Source: JARRRD01 sp037381085 (GTDB taxonomy: Bacteria > Nitrospirota > Thermodesulfovibrionia > Thermodesulfovibrionales > UBA6898). From it: a DNA stretch of 6,878 bases. Shown here one piece after another: positions 1 to 6,129 of this stretch. The stretch's first letter is position 1, and each line of letters opens with the position of its first letter. The notes below the pieces were generated by a model that searched no databases, was not told where the DNA came from, and was given only the letters and a program-made list of their open reading frames with translations. The stretch spans positions 1 through 6,878 of the forward strand of contig JARRRD010000099.1 of the NCBI GenBank assembly GCA_037381085.1. The letters run 5' to 3'. Position numbers and translations under genes: made by a program.

Positions 1-14
1 TTCAGCAGGGTGTC

Positions 15-63
15 ATTCCCGCAAACGAAGTGCGCCTGCCTATCCGGTAGGCAGGCCGGGAAT
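15..63. repeat. Nested palindromic intergenic repeat
   Basis: The outer arms ATTCCCG (15-21) and CGGGAAT (57-63) are perfect reverse complements. Inside them lies a second perfect inverted repeat, GCCTGCCTA (34-42) and TAGGCAGGC (48-56), around a 5-nt loop. ATTCCCG...CGGGAAT elements are a common dispersed repeat style in environmental Gram-negative genomes, so this is probably one copy of a genome-wide family. No T tract follows either side, so a terminator role is not supported. Confidence 0.7.
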
Positions 64-172
64 CCTTCAGAAAGCACGCGAAAGACTCCGAACCGATGCC
101 GGACAAGGCCGTAAGAAGAACCGTAATGACAGACTGCAGGTTTGTAAATACGCACTATTCTTTGTACTAGCC

Positions 173-1867
173 ATGTCCCTTTTCTTTCCTGGACGTCCTG
201 TCATGGCTCAGGTGAGGACGGGGATCAATATGACAAAACACAATCTTTCCGTGACGGGGCCGGGGCCGATCAAGGCCCTGACGGAAACGAGGATATGCAT
301 TTTTTGCCATACGCCGCATAATTCAACGCCCAGGACTCCCCTGTGGAACAGGACGGTATCGGCAAAGAGTTACGAACTCTACCAGAGCAGCACCATGGTC
401 GCCGGTGTCTCCCAGCCCAGCGGGCCGTCGAGGCTCTGCCTGAGCTGTCATGACGGCACTATAGCCCTGGGCACGGTGCTGCATCCTTCTCAGGGCATAA
501 CAGTGGCGGGATCGATTGCCCCGGGACTCTCTACTTATATCGGTTCCCTCGCCTCCGATCATCCCATATCATTTTCGTATTATTCTGCTACTTCCGATCC
601 CCAGATCATGGCTGTCCCTCCGGCGAACCTTACCCTTTACGGGCAGGGCTTTATCGAATGCTCCACATGTCATGACCCCCATGACGACACTTACGGAAAA
701 TTTCTGGTCATGGACAACAGGGGGTCGGCGTTGTGCGTGGAATGTCATGCCATGCAGGGGTGGGATCTGTGTTCCCACAAGAACTCTGTCCAGACCCTCC
801 CTGTCCCGCTTCCCGGGCTGGAATGGACGCACTGGTCTACCGTCGCCGATTACGGCTGCGAGGGCTGTCACGTAATGCATAACGCGGGAGGGCCTGAAAG
901 GCTTCTCCGTTATCCCGAGGAGGAGAAGAACTGCTACGACTGCCATAACGGTACGGTGGCGCAGAAGAATATATATGCCCAGTTTCAGAAGGCGTCGCAT
1001 CATCCCGTCGAGCTTACAACCGGTATTCATCAGCCGAATGAGCCCCCGACGTCCATTACCAGCCGGCATGTGGAGTGTGTTGACTGCCACAACCCGCATT
1101 CGGTAAACTCCAGCCCGCCGTCTCAGCCCAACTCCGGAGGGGTCTCCGGAATGACGGAAAACGTGAGCGGCATGGACAAGAACAGGAATGCCGCCATTCC
1201 TGCAGTGTACGAGTATCAGATATGCTTCAAATGTCATGCAGATCTGAACCAGACGATCCCTTTTATCCCGAGGGTTGTGAGCAACACCAACATGCAATCC
1301 GCCTTCGACCAGTCGAACCAGTCGTATCATCCCATCGAAGGGTCGGGTGTCAATCTGCAGGTCCCGAGCATCCCTTCTCCCCTTTTGCCGACGCTGGCGG
1401 TGTCGAGCATTATCAAGTGTACTGATTGCCATGCCGATGACGACAGTGTGTCGAACGGACCTCACGGCTCCAGGTACGCCCCTATACTCAGGGACGAGTA
1501 TGAGACGACGATGAATACGCCTGAGAGCTTCCAGGCTTACGCGCTTTGTTACAGGTGCCATAGCAGGGACAGTATTCTGAGGGACGACAGTTTCAAAAAG
1601 AATACGACAACAATGACGGGGGGACACAGCGGACATCTGGCTGCCGGCGCGCCCTGTTCGGTATGCCACGATCCTCACGGGATCGCCATGACGCCCGGTA
1701 CGGGCGACCATACTAACCTCATAAACTTCGACACTCGCTACGTGTCGCCGGTATCGGGCGCTACGTATCCCACCTTTACAGATACCGGGACATTTTCAGG
1801 CAGTTGTACGCTTATCTGCCATACAGCATCGGGCGACGTGACGCATGTGAACGCATCTTACCCGTAA
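173..1867 (+). CDS. Exported dodecahaem c-type cytochrome, doubled-CXXCH type
   Basis: The 564-residue product has eleven CXXCH haem-attachment motifs, starting at residues 42, 89, 163, 188, 229, 254, 302, 351, 416, 459 and 495, plus a last CTLICH (CX3CH) at 545-550. Several read CXXCHxPH (42, 163, 302, 495), the signature of the doubled-CXXCH cytochrome families. Covalent haem attachment requires export, so it should act in the periplasm or at the outer surface, carrying electrons; partner and substrate cannot be told from sequence. The ATG at 173 sits inside a hydrophobic stretch. In-frame codons 143-172 add CKYALFFVLA before MSLFFPGRPVMA, making a convincing signal peptide with cleavage after VMA. 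No ATG, GTG or TTG exists in this frame from 2 to 172, so the true start is unresolved. It is monocistronic here and converges with the minus-strand genes. Confidence 0.9.
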   Translation: MSLFFPGRPVMAQVRTGINMTKHNLSVTGPGPIKALTETRICIFCHTPHNSTPRTPLWNRTVSAKSYELYQSSTMVAGVSQPSGPSRLCLSCHDGTIALGTVLHPSQGITVAGSIAPGLSTYIGSLASDHPISFSYYSATSDPQIMAVPPANLTLYGQGFIECSTCHDPHDDTYGKFLVMDNRGSALCVECHAMQGWDLCSHKNSVQTLPVPLPGLEWTHWSTVADYGCEGCHVMHNAGGPERLLRYPEEEKNCYDCHNGTVAQKNIYAQFQKASHHPVELTTGIHQPNEPPTSITSRHVECVDCHNPHSVNSSPPSQPNSGGVSGMTENVSGMDKNRNAAIPAVYEYQICFKCHADLNQTIPFIPRVVSNTNMQSAFDQSNQSYHPIEGSGVNLQVPSIPSPLLPTLAVSSIIKCTDCHADDDSVSNGPHGSRYAPILRDEYETTMNTPESFQAYALCYRCHSRDSILRDDSFKKNTTTMTGGHSGHLAAGAPCSVCHDPHGIAMTPGTGDHTNLINFDTRYVSPVSGATYPTFTDTGTFSGSCTLICHTASGDVTHVNASYP

Positions 1868-1880
1868 CGGCATGCCGAAG

Positions 1881-1925
1881 AAACAGTTTAAACCGTCAGA
1901 TCCGCCAGAACCGTTTGAGCTGTTT
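1881..1925 (+). terminator. Candidate cytochrome terminator formed by a repeat array
   Basis: The segment 1881-1896 can pair with 1910-1925 over 16 positions (13 Watson-Crick, two G-U, one C-C mismatch) around a 13-nt loop. It begins 14 nt past the cytochrome stop. A short T run (1923-1926) overlaps the end of the stem and T-rich sequence follows. The stem is AT-rich and made of 9-bp repeat units, so pairing may be a by-product of the repeat. Confidence 0.35.
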
Positions 1926-1946
1926 TAACTGTTTAAACAGTTTTGA
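1884..1946. repeat. Seven degenerate 9-bp tandem units
   Basis: Read in steps of nine from 1884 the sequence gives CAGTTTAAA, CCGTCAGAT, CCGCCAGAA, CCGTTTGAG, CTGTTTTAA, CTGTTTAAA and CAGTTTTGA. The consensus is about CNGTTTNAA. It contains the 16-bp perfect palindrome AACTGTTTAAACAGTT at 1927-1942. A related array lies at 2844-2870; the 20-mer at 1874-1893 matches 2834-2853 at 17 of 20 positions in the same orientation. Function unknown. Confidence 0.7.
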
Positions 1947-2126
1947 TTCAGCGGGCAGTTCAAGAAATTATGCGGGTGTGGCTATGGCAGCGGCCGCAAG
2001 TCTGTTCACTGGAGATACAAGATTCTAATTCGTCCCGTTGCTTTCTCGGTGTCTCAGTGTCTCCGTGGTGAATCATTCTTTCGGGTCTCTGCGGCGAGCT
2101 TTCCAAGGCAGTGGAGGAGAGCATCT
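1947..2126. other. Remainder of the cytochrome/peroxiredoxin intergenic gap
   Basis: Apart from the small 8-bp array at 2044-2067 I see no gene, RNA gene or clear terminator here. In particular no hairpin with a T tract was found beyond the stop of the peroxiredoxin-like gene on the minus strand. Confidence 0.5.
2044..2067. repeat. Three 8-bp tandem units TCTCNGTG
   Basis: The units are TCTCGGTG (2044-2051), TCTCAGTG (2052-2059) and TCTCCGTG (2060-2067), differing only at position five. A related GGTCTCTGCGG follows near 2085. Similar TCTCNGTG strings occur as dispersed intergenic repeats in other bacterial genomes, from general recollection. No function is assigned. Confidence 0.6.
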
Positions 2127-2696
2127 CTACCCCTTTTCCGGCAGTGTGCGCGGCCTGCTCACGATACTCAACCGGCGCCTCCAGGCACCGGAAGCGGGTT
2201 TTCTCTTCCTCTGACTGTCCGCTTCCTGGAGGGCGTCCACCAGTTTAAGAATCTCGTAAAAATTTCTTGGGTGAGAGAGGTCAAAGTACAGCTTCATCCT
2301 CAAAATTCCCCTGGGGTCTATGACGAAGACACCCTTCGCGTCGCCATCAGGTCCATCTCCATTGAGTCCGTAGCCGTGCGAAATAATGCTTTCGCGGTCG
2401 TCGAGAAAGGCAACGTTATGGCGGATGATGTACTTCGTGAGGAAATTGCCGTCGGAGACCGCGCTGCCCGGGCCGTTGCCGACCAGCATGACAATTCTTA
2501 TCCTTCTCTTGCAAAGTACGTAGTTGATAGTCCTCGTCCGGAATAGAGGCAGCAGGTCACCGGGGTGGGAAATAAGAATGGTCCACCCGCCCCTCGATCT
2601 TTCGTTTTTTTGTGCTTTCTTGTGATAGAAGGCTTCAACAAACGGGGCGGCATCTCCCAGTGAAGGTCCTCTTCCGGATTCGTCGTTGACGTGCAT
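2127..2696 (-). CDS. 1-Cys (Prx6-like) peroxiredoxin-fold protein lacking the catalytic residues
   Basis: The 189-residue product follows the Prx6 layout: LGDAAPFVEAF (13-23), WTILISHPGDLLPLF (38-52), GVFVIDPRGILR and HPRNFYEILKLVDALQ toward the C-terminus, matching the family's FSHPADFTPVC, FIIDPDGKIR and GRNFDEILRVI segments. In active enzymes the PxxxTxxC motif and a later Arg reduce peroxides. Here the Thr aligns with Leu49, the peroxidatic Cys with Phe52, and the Arg before FVIDP with Lys. The only Cys is at about residue 62, ten residues past the catalytic position. It is therefore probably not a peroxidase; a structural, binding or regulatory role is possible but inferred. The frame also extends to a TTG at 2723, but the ATG at 2696 has a G-rich ribosome site and better fits the family's N-terminus. 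It lies downstream of ftsZ, separated by a terminator, and has its own promoter. Confidence 0.75.
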   Translation of the reverse strand: MHVNDESGRGPSLGDAAPFVEAFYHKKAQKNERSRGGWTILISHPGDLLPLFRTRTINYVLCKRRIRIVMLVGNGPGSAVSDGNFLTKYIIRHNVAFLDDRESIISHGYGLNGDGPDGDAKGVFVIDPRGILRMKLYFDLSHPRNFYEILKLVDALQEADSQRKRKPASGAWRRRLSIVSRPRTLPEKG

Positions 2697-2704
2697 ACTA
2701 TTAG

Positions 2705-2710
2705 CCCCCC
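2705..2710 (-). promoter_or_regulatory. G-rich ribosome binding site of the peroxiredoxin-like gene
   Basis: GGGGGG lies 8 nt before the ATG at 2696. The upstream TTG at 2723 has nothing comparable, which favours the shorter protein. It overlaps by one base a single copy of the 9-bp repeat unit (CGGTTCAAA on the plus strand, 2710-2718). Confidence 0.4.
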
Positions 2711-2718
2711 GGTTCAAA

Positions 2719-2728
2719 CTCAATTGAG
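2719..2728. promoter_or_regulatory. 10-bp palindrome in the leader of the peroxiredoxin-like gene
   Basis: CTCAATTGAG is a perfect palindrome lying between the predicted transcription start (about 2796) and the ATG. It could be a small regulator site, but a single 10-bp palindrome is weak evidence. Confidence 0.2.
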
Positions 2729-2802
2729 CAAAGTGTCAGAGTATGTACATCCCATGCGGTACTTTCCGGCCACTGGACATGTAGTTGACCCTGACTGCTT
2801 TA

Positions 2803-2830
2803 ATTATACCTGAATTCCCCTCGATGTCAA
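2803..2830 (-). promoter_or_regulatory. Consensus sigma-70 promoter for the peroxiredoxin-like gene
   Basis: On the minus strand TTGACA (2825-2830) and TATAAT (2803-2808) are both perfect consensus hexamers separated by 16 bp. Transcription would start near 2796 and give a leader of about 100 nt before the ATG at 2696. It lies downstream of the ftsZ terminator, so the peroxiredoxin-like gene is likely a separate transcription unit. Confidence 0.8.
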
Positions 2831-2843
2831 CCCGCCAAAGAAA

Positions 2844-2870
2844 CGGTTCAAACAGTTCAAACGGTTCAAA
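2844..2870. repeat. Three 9-bp tandem units
   Basis: The plus strand reads CGGTTCAAA, CAGTTCAAA, CGGTTCAAA without interruption. A further exact CGGTTCAAA occurs alone at 2710-2718. On the minus strand the units read as CNGTTTGAA, resembling the array at 1884-1946 read on the plus strand. The array's last As contribute to the T tract of the ftsZ terminator. Confidence 0.75.
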
Positions 2871-2916
2871 AAAAGGGGGGAGGGACTTCCTTTTTAAGTG
2901 GGGGCAGGAAGTCCCT
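2868..2916 (-). terminator. Rho-independent terminator of ftsZ
   Basis: The arms AGGGACTTCCT (2881-2891) and AGGAAGTCCCT (2906-2916) are perfect 11-bp complements around a 14-nt loop. In the minus-strand transcript the hairpin is followed by six C and then seven T (2868-2874). It starts 17 nt past the ftsZ stop. The C run between stem and T tract is atypical and may weaken it. No T tract follows on the plus strand, so it should act one way. Confidence 0.75.
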
Positions 2917-2933
2917 CAGGGGGAAGGGGGAAA

Positions 2934-4091
2934 TCAGAGTTCTTTTTGGGCGGACCTCCTCAGGAATGCGGGCAGATCGATGGCCTCCTCATAATTGAGG
3001 ATGTCCGCTCCGGCAGTTCTTGGCTCAGAACCGCCTCCCAGGCTTTTTGCGAGGAACCTTTCCGAACCTTTAAGGCTCACGGGTTCCCTTACGGGCGTCC
3101 ACTTTCTGATTCGGGGAATCTCCACCTTTTCTTTCCTTTCCTCGAACCCGGTGGCGATGACGGTAACCCTCACCTCGTCGCTGATGTCGGGGTCGATGAC
3201 GGCGCCGAAGATCACATTGACCTCCTCATGGGCCGAGTCGTAGATCAACGCAGTCGCCTCCTGCACTTCGCTCAGGGAAAGTTCGAGCCCGCCCGTGATG
3301 TTTATAAGGATGCCCCTGGCCCCGTTAATGGAAGAGTCTTCGAGGAGGGGGTTCGATATGGCCTTTTTCGCCGCTTCAAATGCGCCGCCTTCACCCTTGC
3401 CGCTGCCGGCTCCCATCACGGCCCGTCCCATATTCTCCATTATCGTCTTTACGTCCGCGAAGTCGACGTTGATGAGGCCCGGGACAACAATGATATCGGA
3501 TATGCCCTGGACCGCCTGCCTGAGGACGTCATTGGCGATCGCGAAAGACTTGAGCATGGGGGTGCCTTTCTCTACCACGAGGCTTATCCGGTCGTTGGGA
3601 ATCACTATGAGCGTATCGACATTTCCGGCGAGCTCCCTTATTCCCTCCTCGGCGTTCAACAACCTCTTTTTCCCTTCGTAGAAAAAGGGTTTTGTTACCA
3701 CGGCCACGGTGAGGATGCCGAGTTCCCTTGCGATGTCGGCTATCACCGGTGCAGCACCCGTGCCGGTGCCGCCTCCCATGCCTGCCGTGATGAATACCAT
3801 GTCGCAGCCGTCCATACAGTCCATTATGGCCGTCTTGTCTTCCACGGCGGCCTGTCTCCCGATTTCCGGGTCCGAACCCGCCCCCAGTCCCCGCGTCAGC
3901 TCACGGCCTATCTGGACCTTCTTGGGCGCCAGGGAGGTTTCGAGGACCTGCAGGTCGGTATTGACGGCTATGAACTCAACCCCCTGCAGTGTTGAAGCGA
4001 TCATATTGTTGACAGCATTGCCGCCGGCGCCTCCGATACCCATTACCTTGATTCTTGCCTTTTGACCTTTTACTTCTTCGATTTCAAACAT
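2934..4091 (-). CDS. ftsZ: Cell division GTPase FtsZ
   Basis: This tubulin-like GTPase polymerises into the Z ring at midcell and recruits the divisome. The 385-residue product is of normal length. It shows the nucleotide-binding GIGGAGGNAVN (18-28), the tubulin signature GGGTGTG (106-112), the PNDR segment (165-168) and the T7 loop NVDFAD (208-213) that completes the GTPase site of the next subunit. A short variable linker of roughly 50 residues leads to the conserved C-terminal peptide IDLPAFLRR (371-379), which binds FtsA and other partners. The ATG is preceded by a strong purine-rich ribosome site inside ftsA, and the first 22 nt overlap the ftsA 3' end, implying coupled translation. It is the last gene of the dcw run, followed by a hairpin terminator. 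No key residue is missing. Confidence 0.98.
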   Translation of the reverse strand: MFEIEEVKGQKARIKVMGIGGAGGNAVNNMIASTLQGVEFIAVNTDLQVLETSLAPKKVQIGRELTRGLGAGSDPEIGRQAAVEDKTAIMDCMDGCDMVFITAGMGGGTGTGAAPVIADIARELGILTVAVVTKPFFYEGKKRLLNAEEGIRELAGNVDTLIVIPNDRISLVVEKGTPMLKSFAIANDVLRQAVQGISDIIVVPGLINVDFADVKTIMENMGRAVMGAGSGKGEGGAFEAAKKAISNPLLEDSSINGARGILINITGGLELSLSEVQEATALIYDSAHEEVNVIFGAVIDPDISDEVRVTVIATGFEERKEKVEIPRIRKWTPVREPVSLKGSERFLAKSLGGGSEPRTAGADILNYEEAIDLPAFLRRSAQKEL

Positions 4092-5350
4092 AACATGCCC
4101 CCTTCCTTTCGGTTATTAGTATTCAGACTGTCCGTAAATTTCAAAAGGTGTTTCGTCCAGTTTCTTACACGTCCGAAGACATTCTTCATCATGTCCGCAT
4201 AAACCGGCTCCGTCCCGTCCGGTTCATAGCCATAGGTTGCAAGCCCCACTCCCGTCGAATATACCGGGCTATCGAGCGGTTTTATCGCTCCCTCCATGTT
4301 CAGCGGCATACCGATCCTGACGGGCAGGCCGAGGACCGCCTGGGACAACCTGTCGAACCCCGGCAGAAGGCACGAGCCCCCCGTGAGGACGACACCGCAG
4401 ACCGCCTTGTCATACCCCGAACATTTCTTTATTTCGTCCCTGACCAGTTCCAGCATCTCCTCGCACCTCGGCTGTATGATTTCGGGAAGATATTTCTTCG
4501 GCAGTTTGTCAGTTTGTCCCCCGGAACGCCTGATCTCTATCTCCTCGGAATCAGGGCCCCCGCCGACATGGGCCTCTCCCCAGGTCTTCTTTATCCTTTC
4601 AGCCTCTGAAATGCCGACTTTGAGACCAACTGCCAGGTCCTGCGTTATATGATGGCCGCCGATTCCAAAAACGGCGGCGTGCCGCAGGCTGCCGTTGCTG
4701 AAGAGGGCGAAGTCGGTCGTGCCGCCGCCTATGTCGACGATGATGACCCCGTAGTCCAGCTCATCCGGCCTGAGAGAAGACGCGGCCGAGGCGAGGGGTC
4801 CGAAGACGATCTCGTCGATTTCGAGGCCGGCCTTTTCGCAGCAATTAAGGAGGTTCCGGACAGCGGCCAGTCCGGCGGTGATTATGCGGACCCTGACCTC
4901 GAGCCTCACTCCTGCCATGCCGGTGGGGTCGGCAATGCCGTCCTGTCCGTCCAGTATGTATTCCTCGGGGATTACGTGGAGCACCTCCCTGTCAAGCGGA
5001 AAATAGACCGCTCTTGCGGAATCCAGGGCACGTTCCATGTCGGACGCTCCCACCTCTTTTCCCCTGATGCCTGTCGCCCCCGAACTCGTATGCACCTGTA
5101 TGTGCGCCCCGGAAATGCCCACGGAGACGGTCTTTATCCTCACGCCCGAGGAGGACTCCGCTTCCCTGACCGCGCTTTTTATTGAAGCGACGGCGGCGTC
5201 GACATTCATGATCATTCCCTTCCGCAGGCCGGCCGCGGGGGCGACGCCCATACCGAGGACGCTTGCGTCCCCGGTCCCAAGCCGCACGGCCACGCCGCAG
5301 ACCTTCGACGTGCCCACATCCAGGCCAACCGCTATGGGATGCCTTATCAC
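4070..5350 (-). CDS. ftsA: Cell division protein FtsA (actin-like FtsZ membrane anchor)
   Basis: FtsA is an actin-fold ATPase that tethers FtsZ filaments to the inner membrane. The 426-residue product carries the phosphate-1 loop VGLDVGTSK (8-16), a 1C subdomain region around 80-160, the phosphate-2 loop VDIGGGTTDF (205-214) and the adenosine motif LTGGS (322-326). Residues 387-405 (MMKNVFGRVRNWTKHLLKF) look like the amphipathic membrane-targeting helix. Unlike the usual layout, where that helix ends the protein, about 21 more residues follow, Asn- and Lys-rich with one Cys; their codons contain the ftsZ ribosome site and start. The start is GTG, overlapping the ftsQ stop as GTGA (5347-5350), with a GAGGTGG ribosome site 4 nt upstream. 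Expression is probably coupled to ftsQ. Confidence 0.97.
   Translation of the reverse strand: MIRHPIAVGLDVGTSKVCGVAVRLGTGDASVLGMGVAPAAGLRKGMIMNVDAAVASIKSAVREAESSSGVRIKTVSVGISGAHIQVHTSSGATGIRGKEVGASDMERALDSARAVYFPLDREVLHVIPEEYILDGQDGIADPTGMAGVRLEVRVRIITAGLAAVRNLLNCCEKAGLEIDEIVFGPLASAASSLRPDELDYGVIIVDIGGGTTDFALFSNGSLRHAAVFGIGGHHITQDLAVGLKVGISEAERIKKTWGEAHVGGGPDSEEIEIRRSGGQTDKLPKKYLPEIIQPRCEEMLELVRDEIKKCSGYDKAVCGVVLTGGSCLLPGFDRLSQAVLGLPVRIGMPLNMEGAIKPLDSPVYSTGVGLATYGYEPDGTEPVYADMMKNVFGRVRNWTKHLLKFTDSLNTNNRKEGGMLCLKSKK
4098..4108 (-). promoter_or_regulatory. ftsZ ribosome binding site within ftsA
   Basis: AAGGAAGGGGG ends 6 nt before the ftsZ ATG and lies inside the last codons of ftsA. It supports the ATG at 4091 and efficient initiation of FtsZ, which is usually made in much larger amounts than FtsA. 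Confidence 0.65.
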
Positions 5351-6129
5351 TTGACCACCTCGTGCACGGTCTTTACCACAACCCTGTTTGCGAACCTGAG
5401 GTCTATATAATCAACAGGAATGCCCCTCCTTTTTATCTCGCCTTCCAGGTCCATCAGTCTCCGGAGCTTCCGTTCATAATTTCCGACCCCGACCTTTACG
5501 AGCATTCCGTCAAGATTGACCTTAAGGTCTTCCGCCTTGCGGGCTATGATCTCCACATGGTCTTTTTCCTCGAGAAGGCCCGTCGTTTTTATCGCCTTCG
5601 CAAGACTTATGGCATCGAGAAAGACTTCCCTGTCCCCGAAGGGATTGCCCGTTATTACGGGCAGAAACGGTATGGGGCTGTTCTTAAGCTCCTCCAGCAG
5701 TTCACCCCTGTCATCGACGATGAAAAGGTGCCTCTTCATGTCAAGGAGGGCGAAGGGCTCCGACTCCGTGATCATGATACGCAGCCGGTGGGGCAATTCC
5801 TTCCTGATTATCACGGACCTTATCCAGTGAGACTTCATCAGCTTTTCGTAAACTTCCCTGCTCGACAGGGTGAGGAGGTTTTCGCCTTTCCTGAGTCCGG
5901 CGAGGCCCTCCAGTTCGCCGTCGGTGAGGTGAGTATTGCCGGCGAAAACGATTTCACGGAGGGGAAAAGCCGACCGTATTTCCATGGATATGAAGTAGAC
6001 CGTCGAAGCTACGACGGCAACCGGAAGCAGTATGAGGACAGTCCTCCGGATCTTCGCCAGAGGGTGGGCCAGACTGTTTTTCCGCAGCCCCGCCGGGTTC
6101 TTCTTCACGTTATTGAGTCGTCCTCTCAC
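5347..6129 (-). CDS. ftsQ: Cell division protein FtsQ/DivIB
   Basis: FtsQ is a bitopic inner-membrane protein that, with FtsB and FtsL, links the early Z ring to septal peptidoglycan synthesis. The 260-residue product has a basic cytoplasmic tail (1-29), one membrane segment at about 30-49 (TVLILLPVAVVASTVYFI), then a POTRA domain starting FPLREIVFAGNTHLT (55-69) and running to about 125 with the typical SHWIRSVIIRKELPHRLRI strand pair. The C-terminal FtsQ domain ends with YIDLRFANRVVVK (241-253), the family's conserved end. The GTG start overlaps the ddl stop as GTGA, with GGGAGG 6 nt upstream. The Lys/Arg-rich tail before the membrane segment agrees with cytoplasmic orientation. Confidence 0.95.
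   Translation of the reverse strand: MRGRLNNVKKNPAGLRKNSLAHPLAKIRRTVLILLPVAVVASTVYFISMEIRSAFPLREIVFAGNTHLTDGELEGLAGLRKGENLLTLSSREVYEKLMKSHWIRSVIIRKELPHRLRIMITESEPFALLDMKRHLFIVDDRGELLEELKNSPIPFLPVITGNPFGDREVFLDAISLAKAIKTTGLLEEKDHVEIIARKAEDLKVNLDGMLVKVGVGNYERKLRRLMDLEGEIKRRGIPVDYIDLRFANRVVVKTVHEVVK
5355..5361 (-). promoter_or_regulatory. ftsA ribosome binding site
   Basis: GAGGTGG, 4 nt before the GTG at 5350, sits in the last codons of ftsQ and supports this non-ATG start. Confidence 0.55.

Noticed and set aside
569..1711. Long minus-strand open frame opposite the cytochrome (380 codons)
   Set aside because: It is antisense to a gene with twelve haem motifs, and its translation is Arg- and Val-rich without any recognisable domain; a shadow of the real gene.
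1884..1946. CRISPR array
   Set aside because: The units are contiguous 9-mers without spacers and are degenerate.
2049..2546. Plus-strand open frame starting inside the TCTCNGTG array
   Set aside because: It overlaps the peroxiredoxin-like gene antisense and begins within repeat sequence; no family resemblance.
2697..2797. Riboswitch or structured leader before the peroxiredoxin-like gene
   Set aside because: Only weak pairing (for example TACAT near 2781 with ATGTA near 2745) and no known aptamer core could be seen.
2898..3995. Long plus-strand open frame opposite ftsZ (365 codons)
   Set aside because: Fully antisense to a well-conserved ftsZ; the protein has no family features.
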